A DNA stretch of 64,000 nucleotides from Heliocidaris tuberculata (GCA_025618425.1 CM046850.1:11940971-12004970), one strand, 5' to 3'. Shown: positions 49,501 through 58,675, numbered from the stretch's first letter. The notes: generated by a model not told the origin, from the letters alone. A program made the numbers and translations.

Positions 49501-52500
49501 AGTCCTCAGTTGCATGTAAAAACACTTCTCATTCAACTTAGAAAGTTCAGTTATTTACACTGAACAACTCAAACTTGAGACATGCAATAGTGGACAGTCC
49601 TCAGTTGCATGTAAAAACACTTCTCATTCACCTTAGAAATGTAAAGTTATATACACTGAACAACTCAAACTTAGACATGTAAATTGTAATAAGGGTCAGT
49701 CCTCAGTTGCAAAACAACATGCTTCTAAAACATTTTAATAGTCATTCTCTTTTAAAAGACGGTCCCTGGTTATTCTTACCATCTGTCAGCAAATCCATAT
49801 CCCCATCTCCGTGAAATTCAGTATCTTTGTCTTTATCTGTCGGCAGGGGGTCATCTACATTCTCGTCCCGGGTAACAGGACCAGCTTCCAGGGGAGCTGC
49901 CAAAGGTGCATCTGAAATGGAAAATTGATATCAAGAAATACACCTGAAAATTCACATTTATATATAAGGCTGTGAGTATTTTTTTTTCAAGCCAATAACT
50001 CCTAATAGTCAGTAATGTCCCTTAATTGCTTCCTATTATTGTGGTGGAGCGCATCATTCTTAGAAATCTAGCTGACATTCACTACATATATGAAGAAATA
50101 AAAAAGCAAATCTCACGTCATCACACAAAATTGACACATGCAATAGAGGACAGTACTCAGTTGCATGTAAAAACATTTCTCATTCCCTTTAGAAATGTTC
50201 AGTTATATACACTGAACAACCCAAACTTGATACATGCAATAGAGGACAGTCCTCAGTTGCATGTAAAAACATTTCTCATTCACCTTAGAAATGTTCAGTT
50301 ATATACACTGCACAACCCAAACTTGAGACATGAAATAGAGGACAGTCCTCAGTTGCATGTAAAAACACTTCTCATTCACCTTAGAAAGTTCAGTTATTTA
50401 CACTGAACAACTCAAACTTGAGACATGCAATAGTGGACAGTCCTCAGTTGCATGTAAAAACACTTCTCATTCAACTTAGAAATTTCAGTTATTTACACTG
50501 AACAACTCAAACTTGAGACATGCAATAGTGGACAGTCCTCAGTTGCATGTAAAAACATTTCTCATTCCCCTTAGAAATATTCAGTTATATACACTGAACA
50601 ACTCAAACTTGAGACATGCAATAGTGGACAGTCCTCAGTTGCATGTAAAAACACTTCTCATTCACCTTAGAAATGTAAAGTTATATACACTGAACAACTC
50701 AAACTTGAGACATGTAAATTGTAATAAGAGTCAGTCCTCAGTTGCAAAACAACATGCTTCTAAAACATTTTAATAGTCATTCTCTTTTAAAAGACGGTCC
50801 CTGGTTATCCTTACCATTTGTCAGCAAATCCATATCCCCATCTCCGTGAAATTCAGTATCTTTGTCTTTATCTGTCGGCAGGGGGTCATCTACATTCTCG
50901 TCCCGGGTAACAGGACCAGCTTCCAGGGGAGCTGCCAAAGGTGCATCTGAAATGGAAAATTGATATCAAGAAATATCCTTGAAAATTCACATTTATATAT
51001 AAGGCTGTGAATCAATTTTTTGCAGCTTACAATTCCTAATAGTCAATTAATCAGTAATGTCACTTGGTCCTTTCATTAGGTTGGAACATATCGCGCTTTA
51101 GAAATCTGGTTAACATTCATTATAAAAGAAATATAATGTCCTTAAAAACATGAAAAATACAAAACATACCTTCTTCTTCCTGCAGCACAGTCAACTTGAC
51201 ATCATCATTCTGTTGCATCTCCAAATCGACTCCCTCTTGAGATTCACAACTAGACACCTTTTAATCATAATAGCAAAAATACTGGTTTGAGAACCACTTG
51301 GCTTGGCAGTCAGCAAGATGTCTATATGACTAAATAACTCACTTTAGATCCAAATTCAATTTGACCTCTGTGGCCCCTTCACTATTGTAAAGACAATCAC
51401 CACTCTATTTAAACAACTGTAATAATGATCAAATTTGGAAACCATCACACACGTCAAGCTCACCATTCTTGTAAACTTGCATTTTATGATAAAATTTGGC
51501 AGCCATACATGTACATAGCATGTCACTTATCACATTTGCAGATTGCCAACCATTCCAGAATATCAGCGACATTTATTCTTATCTGAGTTCTGTGCTTATT
51601 TTGCAAATAAATGGCTGAGCTCATGAGAAATATCTGGTTTTGCCATTAACATGATTAAGTTATTCATATTGTACTTTCTATACTCAAACATATATTCCGT
51701 ATAATAGTTGACATCTCTGTATTTGATCTTGGTCAAGGTGTCTATTGTTCTGAACTTTGTTGATTTGCATGATCAAATCTGTAGCACATGCTTTACCCCA
51801 TTTTACCTCTGTTGACCAACACTTCAACAGTTAAAATCCGTTCTTCCACTTGGCACTATCATACCCTTAGAGTTCAGTATACTTGACAATGATTTTGCAT
51901 AATTTATACAAACACTGCACTTACTCCACCACTAAATTCAATTCAATTTCAATTTATTTATTAAGTGAAAATCACATGAATAAGTATACCATGTGAAATG
52001 TGAGGATCACACCCAAAGAAAGCCAAAAGCTTGAAGGATTGGGGGATCCTTTAACAGAGTAAAACAGATGACTGCATATCTAAAAAATAAAGTCAATTGG
52101 ACTGTTAAGTTTGTGGCAAATTCTATGACTAGAACTTAAATTTGAATTTGTTAAAAAAAATGTTCAAATTTTAAGCTATAATCATCTTAGACAAAGGGTA
52201 AAGTCAAGGAAACGTAGAATAAATTATACAGTACTACAGAAGATCCATATAAAACAAAACAAGGCATTACTCAAACCACGCATGTTGCCTGATCTCACAA
52301 TTAATACATATTACATGAAATTCAATGTATTCATCATGTTAAGTTTGTAGAATAACTGACAACCTGACCATAAATTACCTTGTCAAGTTGTCATGTATCT
52401 TCAATTAATGTGTGTCACAATGCCAATGTTCCCATTGTGTTGCCATTATGCACCTTCAAGTTTGACTGTTATTGAAACAAACCTGTTCGAACAGGAGCAA

Positions 52501-55500
52501 GTAAATACAATATTAGCCTAAATATTGAACAATTTGACCATAAATGACCTTGACATCTGACCTTTGACCCCATAGTGTGTCATCATGTGAAGATTCCCAT
52601 AGTGCACCTATTATCCAAGTTTGGTTGTAAATGTAACAAACCTCTTTGAATGGGAGCAATTTAAAAAAGCTTAACCAAAACTTTAACGGACACGTGGACG
52701 CACGGATGGACAGACTGACAGACATACAGAATTTGGATCGCTATGTGTCCCCCCAAAAAAATTAGTTCAGGTGACACAAAAACAAAAACTTACCCTCCAA
52801 GGGGCAGATCTTCGGGCGTAGTCATATCTTATCTCTGTTCCACTTCTTACATGTTTCTTGGCAAATAAGCAGAGATGGGGATTCCCTTTGATATGGATTA
52901 GTTTAACGTAGCCATTTGCCCCATTACCCCATCCATCATTGGCAAATCTTCCAAGTCTATTGGTGTTGTATGCATCAATGCTAGGAAAAGAGGTAAAAAG
53001 AATAACAGATAAAATAAAAATTTTGAGTGCAAACTCAAACAATTGAAGATCTTACTGGAAGAAGTATGTAAGCGCAGAAGGAATTTGGGTGTCAAATGAA
53101 TAAGCTTCAATGGGTTTTGCCTGCAAAATATGTGAGGGGTCTTTGGACTTATATACTTCTTCAACTAAGGACTTCAATTGGATTAGCTGATTTTTTGAAA
53201 GTCACAAGCTATTTTGGGTGATATTTAGTGAGTTTTTTACAAGTTTTTTTGCCCTGTGACCTTTGCCCTTTGACACCCTGAATCAAATTGGTTCAGCATT
53301 ACATGTTTATACCTACTTGGGGAAAAGTTAGGTAAAATCCATACTTTTGAAGTTATTGCTGAATCAAGAATTCAGACGGACGAATGGACAAGACAACCTA
53401 GAAATTCAAAGTATACTTTAATTTCATGATCATTCAATGCATGAACAAATTTGATTCTTCACAGGAAAAAAAGTACCTTACCCTAAGGAAGTATATTTTA
53501 GTGTTTTAGACCAAAATAGTTTCAAAGTAATAGGCAACTTTAATCTCAAGTTAAAAAGTACAATCAAAATAAATTATGAGATGATTTGTGAATCAAACAC
53601 TCCATGAGCCAAAAAAAAAAATAAAATAAAAAAATATAAGAAGACTTTCAAAAAATGACCACTGATACAAATTAACGTCACCTAGTGAAAACATACAATT
53701 TAACCAAACCAACCAAAAAAAAAATTGTTGTAAAGGGTAGCTTGTTTAAAGAATTTAAGAAATAAAAACAAAAAAATATTTGATAATCTTTTCTCATTGT
53801 AATTTACAAAATCAATTATTGGTTTTCTTTTGATATTTAAGACTTTTAATTGGTATAATCTTGTGTAGATACTTGCTGACCAGCTAAAAAACAATGATTA
53901 GTTTTTTTTTTTGTTTATTTTTGATGGACATGACTGTGTATATGAAAATCAAACACCAGTATTACATTTTACTTCAGACATGTTGGGCCACAGTGGGGTC
54001 CCTCATTATATGTAGAAAAAAACTTCACTATATCTTACCAATAAAGGACACCTTTAGTATGACTAAAAAAGTAGGCATAATCCCTCCTCTTTTCTTGTAA
54101 TTCACAGTCAAGTCTTTCTTGGGAGAGATCAAAGTCTGCTTCTGACATTAGTGTGCCAGAATATTCTGTGATGAAATCATTTTTTTGCAAGTCCTTTGTC
54201 ACAAACAAACCCCATCCTGAAAAAAAAAAACAATTATTGAGAATAAGGAGTGTGCTGAAATCCGCTATAAAGCAATGACAGGAAGAATAAGTTGTTGAGG
54301 TATTCTCCTTCAATCTCAATGTGTAATCATAGATTTACAATGTGATTTCAGTTTAAGCAGGGCAATGTTTCCTAGGTTAGAAAGGCTTCTCTATACAGAG
54401 ATGATCTTGTGTTGTGTAAAATGACTTTAATAAATATATTTATGCTGTGAGTTGACTCTTTTTAATAGGAAATAGAGCAGGATTGGTTATGTATATTTTT
54501 AAAGGCCTATACTGTGGATGATAGCCATAACCTTCATTTTGCAGAATCAATTCACAAAAATTATCATGTCCATTTATGACTTGATACTGTATATTGATAG
54601 TATTAACTCACTAAAAAAACAGGTATTAACATAATTTCATAATCATCATTATCATTATGATCACTATTTGTTTCAATAATTCTCAAATAATTATGTGCAT
54701 TAAGGAATAGACTAGGGGTAATTGTTAGACAGTTGCTCCTGGTTGTAAAATTTTTATGTCGAGCTCTAGCTGGTCTGAAAGTTCTTAAATTTTGATGTGT
54801 AGAATAAATAAAAGCCAATCCAAATGAAGTGAATTAAATTGTTTTGGACCAACAAAGTTCTGTGAATTAAATATTTAGAAATACAAATTGTAAAGCTTGA
54901 CAATCAACACCATACCTATGTTGTCATTGACATATCTTTTCTCAACCCATGGAGGATCCTCCTGCTTATCAATCCAGTACTTGGAATCCTCAGGATTCAC
55001 CCTTGTTTTACTCCTCTGAAAATTAAAGAATATGTTTGTCAATTAGTACAGCTATTTCACTTGGTAATCTACTTAATAGATATGTGTCAGAACCAAATCT
55101 ACATGTAAAACTGTTCACATTATTAGCTCCTTTAAAGAACCAATTATTTTAATTCTCAAATCAAATACCATTGATCAGATGATACTGCAACTGTAATCTG
55201 AAAAAAAAAAATAAAACAAATAAAATGAATAAAATAAAAAATAATAAACTAAAAATATTACAATAAATGCTTATCAGTCACCGTTCGCACAAATCCAGCT
55301 GTAAAAAAATAATTTGTAAATGTCTGTGCATGATCAAGCATGGCAATTTTGTTGATCTTTTTTAAAATAAAAAAGGATTATAAGATTTAAATCATATTTT
55401 TTCTATTTGATAGGTGAGTGAGCCGAAATATGCTTGGGGAATGCTGTACTTGATAATGATAATCTATATGTACCAGATATCTATAACAAAACCTATTTCT

Positions 55501-56199
55501 ACTGGCAACAAATTAAAAAGAAAAAAAAGATATCAGATTATCAGAGGAAACTGCTAAAATTTCCACCTTACGCAAAGGTCACATATCGACTCTAGGATCC
55601 GCACAATGCGTAAAAATGGAGTTCCTTTTCATAAAAACAGCCTTTAATGAGTTCATGGATATCCCATTGAATAATGTATCCTGCAAAAATGATTTCATTG
55701 GGATTTCCAAGAAGCTTGATTTATGACCGGTCTCATGAAGAGCTGCCCTGTTTTGCTCCCTGTACAGACTCCAGTAGATACAAAAAAGAGCCCCTTCAAA
55801 GGTTGAGTCAATATATTGCACCATTGAGGTATTCAGATTGTTTGTCCAAAAAGTTGTAGAAGTGAACATTACGAAAGAAGCAACACTATTTATGAAAGAA
55901 CTTGACTTCATGACAAAAATGGTTATAACCCAAGTGACGTGACTTAGTGATTTTCTATTTTCTTAAAAATCAAGGCGATATAGATTGATCAAAAGCTAAC
56001 CCTGTATGCGATGTTCTCTGAAGATTCTAATCCAGCTGTTGGACAACTTATACATGCTACCAGAAAATTTTTTAAAAACCAACAAAAATTAAGATGTTGC
56101 ATCATGATGGTTACAAATACGCTTTAGACTGTACAGATTATGAGGGTAGCTATAAACTGTAATTACCTGTGTTCTCTGTCTTGTACATATAACATCCAT
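30429..56199 (-). CDS. SET-domain / zinc-finger / tyrosine-recombinase fusion gene (12 coding exons)
   Basis: The exons, from 5' to 3' on the minus strand, are 56167-56199, 54916-55015, 54039-54216, 52794-52980, 51170-51257, 50815-50946, 49780-49911, 48651-48782, 41798-41929, 35296-37293, 33061-33192 and 30429-30679. All have AG/GT borders and the phases agree throughout; the sum is 3495 nt, i.e. 1164 residues plus stop. The domains are SET (about 44-160), four 44-residue acidic modules (196-371), two zinc-finger-like motifs (481-501 and 564-581) and a tyrosine recombinase domain (about 820-1010). A fifth acidic module (1038-1081) and a basic KRPW domain (1111-1164) complete it. The likely setting is nuclear chromatin: lysine methylation coupled to DNA binding or recombination. 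The zinc-finger/recombinase/C-terminal part resembles a family I recall from fish and invertebrate genomes, thought to be related to Crypton-type recombinases. The model is my assembly and has no transcript support here. Confidence 0.75.
30804..31606. mobile_element. piggyBac-type MITE, 803 bp, flanked by TTAA
   Basis: CCCTAACTAGGCCGGGG at the left end is perfectly inverted at the right end (CCCCGGCCTAGTTAGGG). TTAA flanks both sides (30800-30803 and 31607-31610), the exact target of piggyBac-like transposases. A C run of about 42 bases lies at 31526-31567. No transposase is encoded. It sits downstream of the last acidic exon, in the last intron of the SET-recombinase gene. Confidence 0.85.
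31612..33060. other. Intron of the SET-recombinase gene, no extra features
   Basis: Between the terminal exon and the fifth acidic exon I see only ordinary AT-rich intron. Confidence 0.5.
33061..33192 (-). CDS. Acidic 44-residue module exon, diverged fifth copy
   Basis: 132 nt, phase 1 at both ends (acceptor cctttcag, donor gtaagaat). It encodes EAPLDAPLEADVDHEDDPLP and ends VELLTD. The layout matches the four copies at 41.8-50.9 kb (APL.APLEA, DDPLP, LLTD), but the sequence has diverged, so this is the older copy. It lies downstream of the recombinase exon. Confidence 0.75.
33193..35295. other. Intron of the SET-recombinase gene
   Basis: AT-rich, with T-runs near 33705 and 33920. No exon, RNA or clear mobile element seen. 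Confidence 0.5.
35296..37293 (-). CDS. Large exon: zinc fingers plus tyrosine recombinase
   Basis: 1998 nt without a stop, phase 1 at both ends (acceptor tttgtttttag, donor gtactttt). It begins with an acidic Ser/Asp segment (DDDYVPATSSDTSSDEDPIP). A first finger, CPFC...RH.(6)H, follows, and then a second, CKYC...WKHSC. The C-terminal third has tyrosine-recombinase landmarks: box A RKRSGEVS (R840, E843), a beta-hairpin Lys in GKKGRTVPVLL (K888/K889), TRLRKHIGT (R961), FLGHD (H987) and EFYRLPEQ (Y996, nucleophile position). The first His of the usual H-x-x-R is Thr. The HVREFY-type ending fits Crypton-like and related eukaryotic recombinases rather than phage integrases. A single exon of this size suggests acquisition from an intronless source. 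Confidence 0.85.
37294..39400. other. Intron, mostly featureless
   Basis: Holds a poly-G run at 37553-37572 and a partial AGGTCA-type text around 37440-37700 (tgtgacatttgacc, 'tccatccaagtttagtcaac'). No exon found. Confidence 0.45.
39404..39798 (-). CDS. Possible alternative terminal exon with a C-terminal transmembrane segment
   Basis: An acceptor-like gctctctgcag| precedes an open frame of 131 codons on the minus strand. It starts VPAFMCDDDTPPPPPPT, runs through Pro/Ser/His-rich text and ends with a 24-residue hydrophobic stretch (FVACVLVFLIVFTVIILIAW and four more), then a stop. Read from this acceptor it is phase 1, the same phase as the donor of the acidic exon at 41798. Splicing 41798 to 39798 would give a membrane-anchored SET protein without the recombinase. 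The Pro/Ser part is low-complexity, so it may be chance. Confidence 0.3.
39875..40379. mobile_element. Foldback element (TTAAAGGGGAAGTTCACCC)
   Basis: The ends TTAAAGGGGAAGTTCACCC and GGGTGAACTTCCCCTTTAA are perfect inverted repeats; long arms follow with TGACGTCACATGCGAGCAGC and its complement. Non-coding. Confidence 0.9.
40584..40862 (+). pseudogene. Tc1/mariner transposase fragment
   Basis: The plus strand reads RLAWAKKHETWTTQE, then an in-frame TGA at 40629-40631 (normally Trp), then NTVLWADESKFEIFGS, RVFVRSRKGEG, PTVKHERGIVMVWGCF and NQNGYHKIL. This is the central DDE region of Tc1-type transposases, with the second catalytic Asp in WADESKF. Both ends are missing, and the 96-bp minisatellite follows directly. 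Confidence 0.85.
40895..41700 (+). repeat. Minisatellite, about 96-bp unit, block 1
   Basis: About eight to nine copies of a unit containing 'cttgagacatgcaatagtgg', 'acagtcctcagttgcatgta' and 'acacttctcattcaccttag'. The units are 90-97% alike by eye. The open frames running through it are repeat translations, not genes. Confidence 0.95.
41798..41929 (-). CDS. Acidic 44-residue module exon, copy 4
   Basis: 132 nt, phase 1-1, acceptor ttccatttcag, donor gtaagaat. It encodes DAPLAAPLEAGPVTRDENVD and ends MDLLTD. It is practically identical to the exon at 49780-49911 and lies in the same 8-kb-shifted duplicate block. Confidence 0.75.
42150..42449 (+). repeat. Minisatellite block 2, interrupted at 42449
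   Basis: Three to four 96-bp units. The last is cut after CATGCAAT, where a 5.9-kb insertion begins; the sequence resumes at 48356 with CATGCAATAGTGG. Confidence 0.9.
43600..43634 (+). repeat. Poly-A run
   Basis: A run of A (after 'ccaccc') of the kind that marks a retrotransposed tail or a slippage artefact. Confidence 0.8.
44296..44656. mobile_element. hAT-type MITE (CAGGGGCGGATCCAGG)
   Basis: The left end CAGGGGCGGATCCAGGATTT and the right end, whose complement is CAGTGGCGGATTTAGGGAGG, are imperfect inverted repeats. A related element lies at 59902-60153, and a decayed copy at about 43970-44155. No coding capacity. Confidence 0.7.
45894..45975 (-). ncRNA. Possible exon of a spliced non-coding transcript
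   Basis: Bounded by acceptor ttttttcacacag and donor GGAAAG|gtaggt on the minus strand. All three frames contain stops. Similar bordered segments lie at 46713-46791 (ctacag/gtaaat) and up to 45400 (cattcaacag), and donors are found at 48034 (ACAAG|gtgagt) and 47301. Together they look like a multi-exon non-coding RNA inside the 5.9-kb insertion. Confidence 0.3.
46713..46791 (-). ncRNA. Possible exon of a spliced non-coding transcript
   Basis: Acceptor actacag, donor TTACAG|gtaaat. It contains only a 19-codon frame starting MERNPTLQLLTL. See 45894 for the set. Confidence 0.3.
48356..48545 (+). repeat. Minisatellite block 2, continued after the insertion
   Basis: Two 96-bp units that complete the block cut at 42449. 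Confidence 0.9.
48651..48782 (-). CDS. Acidic 44-residue module exon, copy 3
   Basis: 132 nt, phase 1-1, same borders as its sister copies. It differs by a few bases: the start reads DATLAAPLEA, and the end reads LLTN rather than LLTD. Confidence 0.7.
49008..49680 (+). repeat. Minisatellite block 3
   Basis: Seven 96-bp units of the family described at 40895, between acidic exon copies 3 and 2. Confidence 0.95.
49780..49911 (-). CDS. Acidic 44-residue module exon, copy 2
   Basis: 132 nt, phase 1-1. It and its flanks (49742-50428) match 41760-42446 almost base for base at an offset of 7982, so this is a very recent duplication. Confidence 0.75.
50137..50715 (+). repeat. Minisatellite block 4
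   Basis: Six 96-bp units between acidic exon copies 2 and 1. Confidence 0.95.
50815..50946 (-). CDS. Acidic 44-residue module exon, copy 1
   Basis: 132 nt, phase 1-1, acceptor ttccatttcag, donor gtaaggat. Ends LLTN. It is the first module after the SET-side linker exon. Confidence 0.75.
51170..51257 (-). CDS. Acidic linker exon after the SET domain
   Basis: 88 nt, enters in phase 0 and leaves in phase 1 (donor gtatgttt). It encodes VSSCESQEGVDLEMQQ and ends VLQEEE, paralleling VLQDDE at the end of the recombinase exon. Its acceptor (atgattaaaag) has a weak pyrimidine tract and is the least certain splice site of the model. Confidence 0.6.
51258..52793. other. Intron with a partial AGGTCA-family repeat
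   Basis: The stretch 52540-52755 has 'ccttgacatctgacctttga' and 'ggatggacagactgacagac'. The rest is AT-rich. No exon seen. Confidence 0.5.
52794..52980 (-). CDS. SET domain, second half
   Basis: 187 nt, phase 2 to 0; acceptor cttttcctag, donor gtaagttt. It encodes CIDAYNTNRLGRFANDGWGN, then PHLCLFAKK, GTEIRYDY and APWR. This matches the SET C-terminal core of KMT5A-type enzymes (C.DA....R.GR..NHS...PHL...A...I..G.E..YDY). The NHS motif is changed to NDG at 118-120; Asn118 is kept and the YDY tyrosines (156, 158) are present. No post-SET Cys cluster follows. Confidence 0.85.
53180..53410 (-). repeat. Partial AGGTCA/GACGGAC-family repeat
   Basis: Contains 'ccctgtgacctttgcccttt' and ends 'cagacggacgaatggaca'. 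It lies in the intron between the two SET exons. Confidence 0.6.
54039..54216 (-). CDS. SET domain, first half
   Basis: 178 nt, phase 1 to 2; acceptor with a long T tract (tttttttcag), donor gtaagata. It encodes GWGLFVTKDLQKNDFITEYS, then GTLMSEADFD and KRRDYAYFFSHTKGVLY. The G(W/R)G(L/V)F and EY.G motifs of the S-adenosylmethionine pocket are intact. Confidence 0.85.
54217..54915. other. Intron, no features
   Basis: AT-rich. The 71-codon minus-strand frame at 54603-54818 has no splice sites or protein character. Confidence 0.5.
54916..55015 (-). CDS. Pre-SET exon
   Basis: 100 nt, phase 0 to 1; acceptor ttaattttcag, donor gtatggtg. It encodes RSKTRVNPEDSKYWIDKQED, then PPWVEKRYVNDNI leading into the GWGLF of the SET domain. 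It has no Cys cluster, so there is no true pre-SET zinc module. Confidence 0.75.
55016..56166. other. First coding intron
   Basis: An A-rich tract lies at 55198-55260. The 110-codon minus-strand frame at 55579-55911 does not fit the splice phases and has no recognisable features. Confidence 0.4.
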
Positions 56200-56243
56200 C
56201 TGTGCAAGTTGGGAGGGGTCTTGCTGTATTGGTTTTCAGTTAT
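56167..56243 (-). CDS. First coding exon (start codon) of the SET-recombinase gene
   Basis: The ATG at 56197-56199 gives MDVICTRQRTQ and ends at donor ACACAG|gtaatt in phase 0. In the same frame a TGA lies upstream within the exon, so this Met is the first possible one. The acceptor-like tttttcag at 56244 implies a further 5' non-coding exon. Confidence 0.65.
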
Positions 56244-56479
56244 CTGAAAAAATGAAAAGTAGATGGGATTTAAGGGATGTTATTCTAATAACTGCATTTC
56301 CATAGCACCTTTGCCTGTGGGATCAAAAGTTGGCAGAATATATAAGGTACGGGGCATATTCTGGTATGCATGCTTTTTTTAGCCAAGTCACATTGTCAGA
56401 GATTTTTGTGTTACACTTATGTCTAGACATTAATCCAAAAAGCATCATCATTGCAATTAAAAAAAAACCCTAGATGAAC

Positions 56480-58455
56480 TTTCGACCTTACATCATCGGA
56501 ATTTATGCCTTCGCCATCACCAGATCGGAAATGCATGGCTTATTTATATCGACTTTTTAAAATCTTGTAAACATGGCATTTTCGACCTGGACCTTCATCC
56601 TTGAGACCACAAATCTATTTAGACCACTGCATGCATACAAAAGTCCGGGAGTTGAATCGTGGAGTTCTTTAGTTATCACAAGTATGAATTTATGTCAATG
56701 TACATGTATATTATAACCTCTCTAATCTATGAACTTGCACTTTGAGACCCTAAAATCAAATCAGAAAAATGTCTCTCACTTTAATATGCATGCATGATTT
56801 AAGTTTGAAGTTTATCCATCACAGGTTATAGCAAGAACTAGTCATTTTCATGTATTTTATGGCCTCTGTGAACTTGAAATTTAACCACATGACTCTAAAA
56901 CCATGTCAGATCATTGTCACTCCCTTATGCATACATGAACCAAATTTAAAGCTGATCTATCAAATGGTTCTGAAGTTATGGCAAGAATGAGCCATTTCCA
57001 TATATTTCACTGAACTTTATGAACTTGAAATTACACATGACCCCAAAACCTAATCAGATCATTGCTCCTGCCATAAGCCAAGAATGAAGTTGATCTGTCA
57101 AATGGCTCTTAAGTTATCCTAATCAAAAGCCATTTTTATGTATTTTATTGAACACTGTGACCTTGTACTTCAACCACAGGACCTTGAAATCTACGCAGAT
57201 CATTGCCTAGTTCATATGCATACATGAACCAAGTTTACCGTTGATCTGTCCAATGGTTCCTAAATTATCACAAGAACGAGCCTTTTTTTATGTATTTTAT
57301 TGAACTCTGTGACCTTGAAACTTTTATGTCATAACCCTGAAATCTAATCAGAACATTGCCCTTCCTATATGCACACTCCAATTAAATCTGAAGTTAATCC
57401 AATAAATGGTTCTCAAGTTATTGCAAGAACAAGCCATTTTAATGTCTTTATTGAACTGTGTGACCAACTTCAACCTCATGATGCCAAAATCTAAGCAGCA
57501 CATTGCCCCTCCAATGTGCATACTCAAGCCAAGTATGAAGTTGATCAATCAGTTTTTAAGTTATTGCGAGAACGAAACCCCTATGGATGGACAGACGTAC
57601 GGTAGGACAGACGTACAGAAGGACAGATGTACGGAAGGACAGACGTACTGAAGGACAGACGGACGGACGACCCGAAAACATAATGCCTCCCGCCACCATC
57701 CATGGTTGGCAGAGGCATAAAAATAATGCCAATGAATTCTATTCCATGGATACTAAAGCCAAGTCTGAAGTTGATCAGTCAATCAGTTTTTAAGTTATTG
57801 TGAGAACAAACAATTTATACTAGGTATTCTATTGAACTCTGTGACCTTGAAACTTTTATGTCATAACCCTGAAATCTAATCAGAACATTGCCCTTCCTAT
57901 ATGCACACTCCAATTAAATCTGAAGTTAATCCAATAAATGGTTCTCAAGTTATTGCAAGAACAAGCCATTTTAATGTCTTTATTGAACTGTGTGACCAAC
58001 TTCAACCTCATGATGCCAAAATCTAAGCAGCACATTGCCCCTCCAATGTGCATACTCAAGCCAAGTATGAAGTTGATCAATCAGTTTTTAAGTTATTGCG
58101 AGAACGAAACCCCTATGGATGGACAGACGTACGGTAGGACAGACGTACAGAAGGACAGATGTACGGAAGGACAGACGTACTGAAGGACAGACGGACGGAC
58201 GACCCGAAAACATAATGCCTCCCGCCACCATCCATGGTTGGCAGAGGCATAAAAATAATGCCAATGAATTCTATTCCATGGATACTAAAGCCAAGTCTGA
58301 AGTTGATCAGTCAATCAGTTTTTAAGTTATTGTGAGAACAAACAATTTATACTAGGTATTCTATTGAACTATGTGACCTTGAACTTTTACCCCATTACCC
58401 CAAAATCTAGTCAGCATATTGCCCCTCCCATGTGCATACTCAAGCTAAGTAAAAA
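56480..58455 (-). repeat. Long AGGTCA/GACGGAC-family repeat upstream of the SET-recombinase gene
   Basis: About ten degenerate units with TGACCTTGAA-type blocks, 'aatctaatcagatcattgc' and 'gtgcatactcaagccaagta'. It includes two complete GGACAGACGGACGGACGACC ends with the 'gcctcccgccaccatccatgg' hairpin. It contains the exact tandem duplication at 57300-58363. Confidence 0.85.
57300..58363 (+). repeat. Exact tandem duplication, 532-bp period
   Basis: 57300-57831 and 57832-58363 appear identical base for base, including the GACGGAC tract and all reading frames. Divergence resumes at 58364 (ctgtgacc versus atgtgacc). Confidence 0.9.
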
Positions 58456-58675
58456 GCTAAGTAAAAAGCTAATTAAAAAGCAACATATAGCAAAGATAAT
58501 AAAAAAAGACACATAATTCATGGATAAAATATTATTTTTGGTTACAATAATCATATTGGTTAGAGTTCCATATGTACCTATAACTAAAATTGAAAAAAAA
58601 AAATATGGGGAAGGTTCAAAATAATATATCTAACCATAATCGAGGTATATTGGGATGGAAAAGTGAAAAACATAC

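Noticed and set aside
40895..50715. Regular repeats that might suggest a CRISPR-like array
   Set aside because: Units are about 96 bp and contiguous without unique spacers, in a eukaryotic intron. This is a minisatellite.
55579..55911. 110-codon minus-strand frame as an extra exon of the SET gene
   Set aside because: Including it would break the phase between the start exon (phase 0 donor) and the pre-SET exon (phase 0 acceptor), which already join cleanly.
57348..58325. Paired frames of 66-81 codons in both strands
   Set aside because: They lie in the AGGTCA/GACGGAC repeat and its exact duplication; peptides such as DRRTVGQTYRRTDV translate the GACGGAC tract.
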